DNA of 64,000 nucleotides from Cephalotus follicularis. Taxonomy: Eukaryota > Streptophyta > Magnoliopsida > Oxalidales > Cephalotaceae. Position 1 is the first letter of the stretch. Each line of letters begins with the position of its first letter. Shown here piece by piece: positions 33,345-43,814 of this stretch. A program made the translations under genes and the position numbers. Under the pieces are notes generated by a model. That model was not told the origin of the DNA. It saw only the letters and a program-made list of their open reading frames with translations, and searched no databases. Location: the NCBI GenBank assembly GCA_001972305.1, contig BDDD01001637.1, forward strand, positions 236,897-300,896. Direction: 5' to 3'.

Positions 33345-33996
33345 ACCTTGTTTTGTAGGTGTACTTGGAGTTAAATTTCAAGACGTTCAAGTACACAAAT
33401 ATGGGTGAGAAAGCTTTAGTTGAGGGGGAGGTATTGATATGATATTGATAATAATATTGCTTCTTTTAATCTTTTATTTTAGTATCATTTTTATCCAACA
33501 AATGGTATATCTCAAATTTTTATGATTGATATTTTAAACATTCAATGGATTTTGTTTCGATTGGTATTCACTTATTCTTGTTTTAAGTTGGTATCCCTTT
33601 TCAAAAAGGTTTAATTGGTGTCAATTCTGTGACATATTCTTTATAAAAAGGGGGAAAATGCCTTTTGCTTAAAAAGAAACTTAGCTTATGCTAAGGGGGA
33701 CCTAGATATGAAAATATGATTAAAGGGTAGGTTATGGTTAAGGGGGAGTTTCTTTAAACTTTTGTTGTTTGACAAAAAGGGGGAGATTGTTGGTATTGCA
33801 TTATAAGTTGGTATTGAATTGGTAATTTTTTAAGACTATGCATACACAAAGGGGGAGAATTATTGCTAAATCACATTGTCAAATGTTCTAGAATTGAAAT
33901 TTTAAAGTTGAGTTAATTTCAGTGAAGTTATATGTCATTTATGTCAAAATCATGCAATATTAGGCTTGTTTTGTCAATCATCAAAAAGGGGGAGAT
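33345..33996 (+). other. Non-coding 3' region of element E with GGGGGAG words
   Basis: No gene. GGGGGA-type purine runs recur at about 33424, 33650, 33697, 33740, 33779, 33850 and 33987, often as AAAAAGGGGGAGATTGTTGG. The last one (33983-33996) is the working polypurine tract, directly before the LTR start TGTTGG; an identical stretch near 33776-33792 looks like a second PPT/LTR junction. Confidence 0.7.
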
Positions 33997-34491
33997 TGTT
34001 GGTTTTTTGCCACCCCTTTAATTATGTTTAAAAATTATGTTTCGATGATTAACAAACAAGTAACAATCAAGAAACACTTGTATGCATGTTTTGATATCAT
34101 AAAAATTGATATACTCACTTGGTTGTAATGTTGAAAGTGTTGCAAAGGTATAAATTGCAGATACAGGCAATCCAGTCGACTGCCCAAGGATGAACAGCCG
34201 ACTAGACCTTCAAAGAAACCCAGACCTGAAACTTGCACTCCAGATAGCCGACTGCCTCAGGGCTCGAGTCGACTGCCAAGGGTTTCCAGCCGACTGCCAA
34301 GAGGTGCACAATTCAACCAGTAGCTTTGGAAATCCATTTTCTAGCTCAGACAGCCGACTGGAACAGAGCATCAGTCGACTGCCAAGGCATCCAGTCGACT
34401 GCCCAGTCCATCCAGCCGACTGCCTCTCTCCAACGGCTATAATTACAAATGCACAACATTTTACCAGCCGACTGCTAGGAAAATCCAGTCG
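33997..34491 (+). repeat. 3' LTR of element E, truncated
   Basis: Starts TGTTGGTTTTTTGCCACCCC and follows the 5' LTR to CCAGTCG at 34491, where it breaks inside a CAGTCGA unit and joins element F. About 600 bp of LTR are missing. The break within the palindrome is notable. Confidence 0.9.
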
Positions 34492-34854
34492 CGTGGACCA
34501 ATCCTTTCTATTGGGGTTGACTTTTTTTAAAAGAATTTGCTTGATTTGGCGATAAGATACCTCAACTTGCCCACTTGTTTGGGGATGATATGGTGTGACG
34601 AGCTTGTGAGTGATCCCATATCTTTTCATAAGGGCTTCAAACGAACGATTGCAAAAATGAGTACCTCTATCACTGACAAAGGCACGTGGGGTGCGAAAAC
34701 GAGAAAAAATATGTCCCTTGAGAAATTTAACAACGACGGAGTTGTCATTGGTTCGACAAGGAATCGCCTCTATCCACTTTGAAACATAATCAATAGCTAG
34801 AAGGATGTATAAATTCCCAAATGAATTGGGAAACGGACCCATAAAATCAATACC
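34492..34854 (-). pseudogene. Integrase core of Athila element F, truncated
   Basis: The minus strand reads MGPFPNSFGNLYILLAIDYV (first Asp lies just upstream), VSDRGTHFCNRSFEALMKRYG (second Asp intact) and [20 protein letters not shown] (Glu intact). After NPNRKDW the frame passes directly into antisense LTR of element E, making a 210-codon chimaeric open frame (34842 to 34210). The integrase C-terminus is lost. Confidence 0.85.
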
Positions 34855-35623
34855 CTAAACATAAAAGATCTCAACCATCAAAATCGGTGTCAAAGGCATC
34901 ATATTTCGTTTCGTCACACGGCCTAAAGCTTGATACGAAGCACAAGCCCTACAGTACTGAAACGCATCTTTAAAAATAGTCGGCCAATAAAAACCACATT
35001 GTAAAACCTTAGCTGCTGTCTTGGTCGGGCCGAAATGACCACCACATGCCTGATCATGGCAGAAAGACAGAACTGAGCGATGCTCATGATCAGGAACACA
35101 TCGTCGCAAAATTAAATTCGGGCATGCTTTGAAAAGATAAGGATCATCCCAGAAAAAAATTTTCGCCTGCGAAAGAATCCTACGCTTATCTTGATCAGAC
35201 CATTCTGAGGGTACACTTCCCGTAGCAAGATAATTCACTATGTTCGCATACCATGGCTCGCTCTCAACGCGCATAATCTTCTCATCAGGAAAACTTTCAT
35301 TAATCGGACCATGGACCTCTGGTGTATTGGAGAGTCGGGATAAATGGTCAGCCACCAAATTCTCAGTTCCTTTCTTATCTCAAATTTCAACGTCAAATTC
35401 TTGAAGGATCAGAACCCACCGGATAAGACGCGCTTTTGCATCCTTTTTACTCATGAGATGCCGAATCGCAGCATGGTCAGTATACACGATGGCATGTGAT
35501 CCTATGAACGAAATTTCTCAAGTGCAAAGACCACAGCTAAAAATTCCTTCTCAGTGGTCATGTAATTTAATTGCGCATCGGAAAGGGTCCTACTTGCATA
35601 ATAAATGACGTGAGGCAGTTTAT
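34855..35623 (-). pseudogene. RNase H end and integrase zinc domain, element F
   Basis: The stretch 35358 to 34855 (167 residues) starts at MVADHLSRL, the end of the RNase H tether. It continues with SFCHDQACGGHFGPTKTAAKVL and CRACASYQALGRVTKRN, the H-H-C-C zinc domain of Athila integrases (second ligand pair CRAC here). Bases 35359-35623 encode RNase H words ([31 protein letters not shown]) in another frame with stops. Confidence 0.8.
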
Positions 35624-36605
35624 TCATTCTTTGGCCAAAAACAGCTCCAATGACACTATCAGAAGCGTCACAAATGATCTCAAAAGGCTCAGTCCAAATT
35701 GGTGCCTAATGATAGGAGCGGAAGTGAGCTCCTTCTTTAAGCGGTTAAATGCTACAAGGCACTCGTCAGAGAAAACAAAATCTTGATCTTTCGCTAGGAG
35801 TGAAGTCAAGGGGCGTGCTACCTTGCTAAAATCCTTGATGAACCTTCGATAAAAACCAGCATGTCCGAGGAATGCTCGGATATCTTTCGCATTACGAGGT
35901 GGAGGCAAATGCTTGATGACTTCTATTTTTGCTTTATCTACTTGAATTCCTTCTTTTTACACTACATGTCCAAGAACGATCCCCTTCTTCACCATGAAAT
36001 TGCATTTTTCCCAATTAAGCACCAAATTCTTCTCTCGACTTCTTTCGAGTACTAATTTTAGGTGATGAAGGCATTGAGAAAATGAGGAACCATGCACAGA
36101 GAAGTCATCCATAAATACTTCAAGAAAGTCTTCCACCATGTCAGAGAAAATACTCATCATGACCCTTTGGAAGGTAGCGGGAGCATTGCAAAGGCCAAAA
36201 GGCATGCGTCGGTAAGCAAATGTTCCGAAAGGGCATGTGAACGTGGTTTTCTCTTGATCTCGCATAGCGATGGGAATTTGATTGTATCCGAAGTACCCAT
36301 CGAGAAAACAATAATACTCATGACCAGCTAACCTATCTAGCATTTGATCGATAAAACGGAAGTGGAAAATGATCCTTACAGGTTGCTGTATTCAACATTC
36401 AGTAGTCAATGCACACCCTCCATCCAGTTTGGATTTTTGTAGGAAGTAAGTCATCAGTGGAGGATTGCACTACCGTTACTCCAGATTTCTTTGGGACAAC
36501 GTGGACTGGACTCACCCATTGATTATCCGAAATGGGATAAATGATCCCATTGTCCAGCCACTTCAAGATTTCTTTTTCTATGGCCTCTTTCATCAAGGGA
36601 TTTGC
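35624..36605 (-). pseudogene. Reverse transcriptase of Athila element F
   Basis: Stretches 36596-36399 (fingers: IYPISDNQWVSPVHVVPKKSG), 36343-35957 (palm: YYCFLDGYFGYNQIPIA, YRRMPFGLCNAPATFQRVM, EVFMDDFSVHG with the catalytic Asp pair intact) and 35908-35624 (thumb: FLGHAGFYRRFIKDFSKVARP) make up the RT. They are in different frames, separated near 36350 and 35930. All key motifs are visible although the gene is broken. Confidence 0.88.
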
Positions 36606-37082
36606 TCTTCACTGAGGTTCTCTAGAAGGTTTGGATCCTTCTATGAGATTTATGCGATGCTCACAAATAGAAGGGCTAATTCCTTTGATGTCAGCCATCG
36701 TCCAACCAATTGCCTCTTTATTTTCTTTGAGTAGGTCAATAACCCCCTCTTCCTGACTAGGAGTAAGATCAGATGAAATGATAACAGGAAGAGTTTGGTT
36801 TTCACCGAGAAATGAGTATTTCAATGTAGAGGGCAATTCTTTGAGTTCAAGTTTCAGAGGCTTCTCAATTGATGGTTTAGGTACATATGTGGACAAGGGG
36901 CCCACTGGCTCTAATGGTTTCATACTAAACGCATCAACGAAATCACCTCCATCGACATCCTCTAAATCCCGCATGCAATCATTAAAATTTCCATCAAAAT
37001 CAATGTCAAAGTTTGTATCTATGTAATCGGGAAATGCATGGATTGCGTTCAATTCATCAAAATCGCCGGAATGCTTACCCAA
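36606..37082 (-). pseudogene. Protease-RT linker of Athila element F
   Basis: 157 codons: acidic start (DIDFDGNFNDCMRDLEDVDG), then LKLELKELPSTLKYSFLGEN, LPVIISSDLTPSQEEGVIDL, IGWTMADIKGISPSICEHRI. This is the standard stretch before RT in Athila elements; element H has a matching one at 51570-51995. A stop at 37082 separates it from the protease. Confidence 0.8.
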
Positions 37083-38207
37083 TCAGAAAACATTAAAATC
37101 CACGGACGTATTTCCGAAGCTTAATTCAATTAGACCATTTCGACAATTGATTAACGCATTACTTGTTGCTAAGAAAGGTCTACCAAGGATAACTAGAATT
37201 TGATCATTTAAGTTTGCAACAGGCTGGGTGTCTAAGACGATAAAGTCGACAGGAAAGAAAAATTCTCCAACCTTTATCAACATATCCTCGATTTTCCCTC
37301 GCGGCACCTTCACAGACCTATCCGCTAATTGCAATGTCATCGTGGTTGGTCTTAACTCTCCTAGTACAAACTTCTCATAAACCGATAATGGCAACAAATT
37401 CACACTTGCTCCTAAATCGAGCAAGGCATGCTCAATTTTTGTGTTTCCAATAACACAAGAGATTGTCGGGCAGCCAGGGTCTTTATATTTTCGTATCATG
37501 GGTTGCGAAAATAGTGCACTAATGTTAGCTGCCAAGAAAGCCTTTTTCAGACTCTGAAGGATCCTCTTTTTAGTGCATAAGTCTTTAAGGACTTTTGCGT
37601 AAGAGGGCACCTGTTCAATGGCTTCAAGCAATGGAATATTGATTTGGACTTGCTTAAATGTTTCGATGATCTTCTCCATTGCTGGGGCTTTCTTGCTTTG
37701 TAATCTTTTTGGAAAGGAAGCTGGTGGGTCAAATGAACACTTGGGTGCCTCGATTGGTTGTTTCTTCTTCTCGTCCTCTTTCTCCTTCCTCAATTCATCG
37801 TGCGCATTTAATTGTGTTGATTGCTCCGATGGGTCAATCAATGGCTCTTGTGAATTTTCTTGCGCCAAGGATTCCTCCATTTGCTCGCTCACGTTCTCCA
37901 TTTGATCCGCTGGATGGTATTCATTTCCACTCCTTAGGGCAAAAACTTGTTTTGATGGACCAGAGGAGGAAACTGAATTTTGTTGATTTAATGGTTGTTT
38001 GATTTGAGCGGAATGGTTGAAGCCAGTCCTAGGATTCGGGTCAGGTTGGGAGGGCATTTTTCCTTTTTCTCTTTCGTGTAGCGCGGATGCTAGTTGTGAA
38101 TTTTTTTTTTCCATGTTATGCTGACTAGTCATCACAGTGCTCATAAGAAGTTCCATGCTCTTTTCTAGCGACGAAATCCTAGATGGATCCTCCCTTTGGT
38201 TCGACAA
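37083..38207 (-). pseudogene. Gag C-terminus and protease of Athila element F
   Basis: 374 codons, the longest open part of F. The N-terminal 200 residues are a polar, glutamine- and lysine-rich linker. The protease follows: YKDPGCPTISCVIGN, then HALLDLGASVNLLPLSVYEKF (active site DLG, the usual form in Athila), IDCRNGLIELSFGN-like words at the end and ILGRPFLATSNALI. The protease may be intact as a domain, but its upstream and downstream frames are broken. Confidence 0.85.
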
Positions 38208-39379
38208 TCCTGATGTTTGTTGATTTGAGAATTGATTTTGTGGTGGAGAGGATAGTATTCAAATTTTGGGAGAACCTTGGAAATGTCTGCTGTGGTGTAG
38301 ACTGGATAGGGAAGCTCAAAGGTTGTCCCAAAAAATGTGAAGGTGGGGCACCAACGCTAGAAGGCTGCCCCGAAAAGTTTGATTGTCCTCGCATGTTTTG
38401 CCCTTGACTTCATGAGAAGTTTGGATGATTTCGCCAACCTGGATTGTAAGTGTTACTATACGGGTTGTATTGATTCATAGCAGACACATTCTCAGGAGCA
38501 TATTGATTGTCAATATAAATTTGGCACTCTTCAAACATATGATTTGGGGACTGACACCAAGAACACATAGGGGTGCTATTATCGATTTGGTTGACTTGCG
38601 GGGAACCCCTAAGCAACGACTCTAACCTAGTTAAGAGACTTTCTAGCTGTGCCTCCTTAGCAACTGCTCCTTCTACAACGTACCCTTTACTCGGCAAAGC
38701 TCTCTCAGAAACTTGAGTTGACTCCCACTCTCCAGTTTGCTCACCCAAATCTAAAAGGAAATTTCATGCCTCGTTTTCATCCGTGTATGAGGTGAAACCA
38801 TCAGGACACATAGATTCTACCAATTGCTTGGTCTGGTAATCAATGCCTTCGTAGATGATTTGGCATAAATGCCACGTGTTCAAACCATGAAAATGATTCA
38901 TTGGGTTTTTGACGAAACTGGAGAATGTTGTTCCTAAGTTTATTGGTTTTATGAAGTGGGAAGAATTTCTTTAGGAACGAAACAGTGAAATGGTCCCATG
39001 TAGAAATAGAACCATTGGGGAGATTGTAGAGCCACTTTTTGGCTCCATCTTTCAGAGAAAAATTTATGAAACGCAATTTAATTGCGTCATCTGAGAGTTG
39101 TTGAAGTTTCATGAGGGCGCATACTTCCTCGAACTCGCGAAGGAAGAGATATGCATCCTCATTGGGTAAACCATGAAAGTGTGGGAGCATGCTACTGAAC
39201 TGAGATTTCAACTCGAAATTATTCCCTTGAGGAGCAGGCAACAGGATACAGGATGGTTGCGCTGTCCTCGCGGGATAGAATCTATCGCGCAAAGTTTGGA
39301 GTGGGCGTTCGTCCGCCATTTGTGGGTGTTGATTATTTCGCTCAAGTCGGTTGTTTGTGCCACGTACCCACTCAGTCAT
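38208..39379 (-). pseudogene. Gag of Athila element F
   Basis: Gag begins at 39379 (MTEWVRGTNNRLERNN). Words seen are MLPHFHGLPNEDAYLFLREF, GAKKWLYNLPNGSISTWDHF and FLKKFFPLHKTNKLRNNI, the conserved Athila core (to 38840). A frame change follows, then the stretch 38748-38410 with CSWCQSPNHMFEEC, a CCHC knuckle near 38555. The tail 38394-38179 is Pro/Gln/Phe-rich. Frameshifts near 38770 and 38400. Start chosen as the first ATG in the core frame. Confidence 0.82.
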
Positions 39380-39674
39380 AAACTAAAAACTAACTTAGAG
39401 CAATTCTAAACTAATGGTAAAAACGTAGTAGTTTTTTTTTTATTATTCAAAGCCTAAATTAAACTAAATTATTAAAACCTTATGCAGAAAATTAACTTAG
39501 CAAAATTAGGGTTTGTTTAAAGCTTGTGCAAATATTATTAGAATTTGTTTTTAAATCTTATGCAATTCCCTAATTAAACTAAGCTAACAAAGTAAATGGA
39601 AACACAAAAACAGAAAAATAAAACACAAATAAATACTACGAATCAGTTGAATAAATTTAAACTAATTTAAAACG

Positions 39675-39694
39675 TTTCCCCGGCACGGCGCCAA
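39675..39694 (-). other. Primer-binding site of Athila element F
   Basis: The minus strand reads TTGGCGCCGTGCCGGGGAAA, the Athila-type site usually assigned to aspartate tRNA (TGGCGCCGTTGCCGGGGA; one base shorter here). It lies five bases inside the LTR. Bases 39380-39674 are an AT-rich leader without a gene. Confidence 0.85.
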
Positions 39695-40735
39695 AAACTT
39701 GTTCACGTAAAAAGAATGATGTTTTAAAATTTATAGCCGCAAGTGCACGGATCATGCAGTAACGAGTCAAACGCTGAGAAACGTTAAACTAGTTGTGATT
39801 TATCCAACCTAGGCGACGTATGTGAAATCAAGGTTTAATTATGAAAACTACTCCTAATTATGCAAAATAAAATAAATAATCAAAACAGAAAATTAAAACT
39901 TCGAGAGTTAAAAACACTGAATTCGAAACACCAAGAAATAAAGCATGCAATTTTAAAACAAATCAAAAAAATGAATAAAAGAGAAGAAAATATATAATTA
40001 AGAAGCGGTTTTAGGGTATAGAAACTCACCGTAGATTGTATTGAACAATTCCATTTAATTGAACGATCATACCTTGATAACCAGCGGTACCTAGGTCGAT
40101 ACGGAGTGCGACGGTGATGACAAAACGTATGAGTAGACATGCTAGGTCTATACAAAGTACGGCAACTGCGGCAAGATGTATGAGTAGACATGCTAGGTCT
40201 ATACGAAGTGTGTTCATTGTGACAAATCGTATGAGTAGACTCTGTTGATTGAAATAAGTTTTGGGAACCTATGGCTCATAGGGCAGCGGAAGCACTCAAT
40301 TTGATTTTTCGGCATTAGGGTGATTAACTTTAATTCTAACGGAATAGTTAATTCCCAAGTAATGGGAATACCCTAAAACCTATTATCAAAGAGTCCCAAA
40401 TAATGTCCAAGATCACTAATTAAACATACAATCAAAACTAATTCCATTTCCAAGCATAATGAAGACAAAAGAAGGAGAATGAAATATTACCAACGTGACG
40501 AACTCCTTCCTTCAAGTCAAGCTCCCTCTACTCTTTAATCCAAAATCAATAGCTCCAAAACCTTCCTTTTACCACGGCAAGGAGGATAAGATGGAGAGGT
40601 TTAGTGTTTAACCTATACTTTGGCCAGCCTTGTATTGTTTTATACTACAAAACTGATCAAAAACGGAAATAAATCAATCTAGTTACAAAATCTGGCAAAA
40701 AATCTAACTTTCTATTTTTGCTGCAGAAGAAGACG

Positions 40736-40955
40736 TCGACGCCTTTGGTTGGACATCGACGCATTTTGTAAAAAATTGCCGTTTGCTGAGATACGCGTAA
40801 TGAACATAGATCCCTATGATGAAAGACATCGATGCGTTTTGATCCAAAATCTACAGATCAAATTTGCACAAAGACGTCGATCCGTTTAATGAAAGATGTT
40901 GATGTCTTTCATAGGGATCGATGTTTGTTCTGGGTTTGTAGTGAACGCATCGATA
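40736..40955. repeat. GACATCGATGTC-type palindromes in Athila LTR 1
   Basis: Near-palindromes such as GACGTCGACGCC, GACATCGATGCG and GATGTTGATGTC lie about 20-22 bp apart in pairs, as in the second LTR. Confidence 0.75.
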
Positions 40956-40960
40956 CCTTT
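40903..40960. repeat. Inverted segment at the LTR 1/LTR 2 junction
   Basis: The 58 bp from TGTCTTTCATAGGG to GCATCGATACCTTTT match the reverse complement of 42126-42185 in the second LTR almost base for base. Its left edge lies in a GATGTCTTT palindrome arm and its right edge in CTTTTGTT. Confidence 0.85.
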
Positions 40961-42380
40961 TGTTCACGTAAAAATAATGATGTTTTAAAATTTATAGCCG
41001 CAAGTGCAAGGATCATGCAGTAACGGGTCGAACGCAGAGAAACGTTAAACTAGTTGTGATTTATCCAACCTAGGCGAAATATGCGAAATCAAGGTTTAAT
41101 TATGAAAACTACTCCTAATTATGCAAAATAAAATAAATAATCAAAACAGAAAATTAAAACTTCGAGAGTTAAAAACACTGAATTCGAAACACCAAGAAAT
41201 AAAGCATGCAATTTTAAAACAAATCATAACAATGAATAAAAGTGAAGAAAATATATAATTAAGAAGCGGTTTTAGGGTATAGAAACTCACCGTAGATTGT
41301 ATTGAACAATTCCATTTAATTGAACGATCATACCTTGATAACCAGTGGCAGCTAGGTCGATACGGAGTGCGACGGTGATGACAAAATGTATGAGTAGACA
41401 TGCTAGGTCTATATGAAGCACGGCAACTGCGGCAAGACGTATGAGTGTACATGCTAGGTCTATACGAACTGTGTTCGTTATGACAAATCCTATGAGTAGA
41501 CTCTGTTGATTGAAATAAGCACCATTTATTCACCAACTTTCAGCTTCACCGACAAGATGTTTATGGATTTTAATCAGACAGACAAAGTGTGTGCGAAGGC
41601 AGAAATATTTGAAGAACAAATCAAATATTCAAGGATTTTTATTGATGGAATTGAAACAATAACAATCTAGGCTTTGTTCTTCCCCAAGACCTTGAAAAGT
41701 TTAGCTACTAAACATTGTAAAATAAACTAAAATTGACAAAGAAGAAAATAGGGTTTCTACTAGCCTCTCTACCCCCCGAATTTGGCCGGCCTTGTATTGT
41801 TTTATAATACAAAACTGATCAAAAATGGAAATAAATCAATCCTAGTTACAAAATATGGCAAAAAATCTAACTTTCTATTTCTGCTGCAGAAGAAGACGTC
41901 GATGCCATTGGTTGGACATCCACGCGTTTTATAAAAAATTGCTGTTTGCTGAGATGCACGTAATGGACATCGATCCCTATGATGAAAGACATCGATGCGT
42001 TTTGATCCAAAATCTACAGGTCGAATTTGCACAAAGACGTCGATCCGTTTGATGAAAGACGTCGATGTCTTTCTCATAGCATTTGAAGGTAGGTTGCAAT
42101 CCCAGAAAGGACATCGATCCATAACAAAAGGCATCGATGCGTTCACTACAAACCCAGAAAAGACATCGTTCCCTATGAAAGACATTGACGCTTTTTACTC
42201 TGTTTCTACAGAATTTGTCAATTCTTCAATCTTTACACTTTCAAGCTCCAATTTGCACAACTTTGGGTAGTATTCTTGCACTTTGGTCCTTTTGCTCTTG
42301 TACCTATAAATCAATATAACACAACGAAAGTAGTCTATTCCAAGCATAAAAATATCACAAATAAATCATTAAAAACAACA
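40961..42380 (-). repeat. Athila LTR, second of two in tandem (1420 bp)
   Basis: It begins TGTTCACGTAAAAATAATG and ends TTAAAAACAACA (TG...CA). This is the complete version. It is followed by CATTT and then by element D's integrase region from about 42386. No gene. Confidence 0.82.
41897..42188. repeat. GACATCGATGTC-type palindromes, eleven copies in Athila LTR 2
   Basis: The central TCGA (or variant) lies at 41899, 41919, 41970, 41992, 42021, 42040, 42062, 42114, 42134, 42166 and 42185. Within-group steps are 20, 22, 19, 22, 20 and 19 bp. The best unit reads GAAAGACGTCGATGTCTTTC (42054-42073). Confidence 0.88.
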
Positions 42381-42385
42381 CATTT

Positions 42386-43773
42386 TTATGCTAAACAGTA
42401 TTCGTGAGAACCTAAACACGGATTCTGAGTTCTCCATTCATACTGATGGCATACTGAGGTTCCGAGGTAGGATATGTGTTCCAGAAGACGAGAGCATCAA
42501 GGATGAGCTACTGCAACAAGCCCACAAGTCAAAATACAGTGTTCACCCTAGGAGTTCTAAGATGTGTCATGGCCTGAAAAAGAATTACCGATGGAGTGGT
42601 ATGAAAAGAGAGATTGCTGAATACGTAGCAAGATGTTTGACCTATCAGAGAGTGAAGGCTGAACATTAGAAACCTGCGGGGTTGCTACAATCGTTACCAG
42701 TAGTTGAGTGGAAATGGGAGCATGTTACCATGGACTTCGTGTTGGGATTACCAAGGTCACACAATCAGCACGAAGCAGTGTGGGTTGTAGTGGATAGACT
42801 CACTAAGTCTGCTCACTTTCTTTCAATGAACATGACGTATTCTATCGAGAAGTTGGCTCGATCGTATATCCAGGAGATAGTGAGATTGCATGGAAAGCTG
42901 GTCAGTATTGTTTGTGAACAAGATGCTAGATTCACTTCAAGATTCTGGAAGAAGTTCCAAGCGGCAGTGGGAACGACATTGAACTTCAGTATTGCGTTCC
43001 ACCCACAGACCGACGGACAGTCCGAGCATACCATTCAGACTCTGGAGGATATGCTACGGGCTTGCATGATTGATTTTTCCAGGAGTTGGGAGGATCATCT
43101 AGCACTGAATTAATTCTCCTACAACGACAGATTTCACACCAGCATTGGAATGGCTCCTTATGAAGCCTTGTATGGGAGAAAGTACAGATTGCCTATTTGC
43201 TGGGACGAAGTGGGTGAGAGACAAGTGCTGGGACCGGACTTGGTACAAGAGACGACTGATAAAGTGGAAATAATCAAGAAGAGACTGCTAGCTGCACAAA
43301 GTCGGTGGAAGAGTTACACCGATATAAAGAGAAGGAAGCTAGAATTCGAGAAGGGAGATCATGTTTTCCTGAAGATCTCGCCTTCGAAAGGGATACACTG
43401 TTTTGGCCTCAAGGGGAAGTTTTCTCCAAGGTATATTGGGCCTTATGAGATACTGGAAATAGTGGGGGATGTGGCATATCAGATTGCGCTACCGCCCAGT
43501 TTGTCGGGTGTGCATAACGTATTTCATGTTTCCATGTTACGAAAATACGTACCTGACCCATCTCACATATTGAGCTACGACCCTGGATTCATCAGTAATA
43601 AATTGTCTTATGAAGAGAGGCCAACGAGGATCATGGATCGAATGGAAAATGTGCTGAGGAATAAGACTATTCCTATGGTAAAAGTACTGTGGTATTTTCA
43701 CAGAGCATAGGCAGCTACGTGGGAGCGTGAAGACGAAATGATGGAGACATTTCCTCACTTGTTCGGAATGTAA
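42386..43773 (+). pseudogene. Integrase with chromodomain, element D
   Basis: Zinc domain: QQAHKSKYSVHPRSSK and CLTYQRVKAEH (last Cys of CxxC is Tyr), 42388-42669. Core: HVTMDFVLGLPRS (first Asp), IVCEQDARFTSRF, where the family has SDRD, so the second catalytic Asp is Glu, and HPQTDGQSEHTIQ (Glu intact). After a stop near 43112 the frame continues with MAPYEALYGRKYRLPICWDE, FSPRYIGPYEILE, VFHVSMLRKYVPDPSH and a chromodomain (MVKVLWYFHRA, stop, AATWEREDEMMETFPHLF) ending at TAA 43768-43770. RT and RNase H are missing upstream. Confidence 0.88.
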
Positions 43774-43799
43774 AGGCTAAATTCGGGGACAAATTTTCA

Positions 43800-43814
43800 T
43801 TAAGGAGGGGGGAA
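43800..43814 (+). other. Polypurine tract of element D
   Basis: TTAAGGAGGGGGGAA directly before the 3' LTR start TGTAATGACC. Confidence 0.9.

Larger units (their letters stand above)
30771..34491 (+). mobile_element. Element E: gag-only Ty1/copia derivative
   Basis: 5' LTR (1094 bp), primer-binding site, a long gag frame, a non-coding stretch, polypurine tract and a truncated 3' LTR (495 bp). Protease, integrase, RT and RNase H are absent: the gag frame ends at the GPKFKWVPK words that normally precede copia protease, and untranslated 3' sequence follows at once. It is inserted in D's protease. No TSD can be tested because the right end is lost. Confidence 0.88.
39700..40960 (-). repeat. Athila LTR, first of two in tandem (1261 bp)
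   Basis: It begins TGTTCACGTAAAAAGAATGATG beside the primer-binding site. Its first 556 bp match 40961-41516. The middle (40256-40600) differs, but 40620-40902 again matches 41785-42070. The last 58 bp are an inverted piece (see separate entry), after which the second LTR starts at once. This LTR is therefore rearranged and lacks its normal outer end. Confidence 0.8.
34492..42380 (-). mobile_element. Element F: Athila-type retrotransposon, 3' end lost
   Basis: On the minus strand: two tandem LTRs (42380-40961 and 40960-39700), primer-binding site, gag, protease, RT, RNase H and integrase, ending inside the integrase core at 34492. Words such as FLDGYFGYNQIPIA, CPFGTFAYRRMPFGLCNAP and DLGASVNLLP are typical of the Athila branch. 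The 3' LTR and any env-like region are missing, so no TSD can be checked. Confidence 0.88.
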
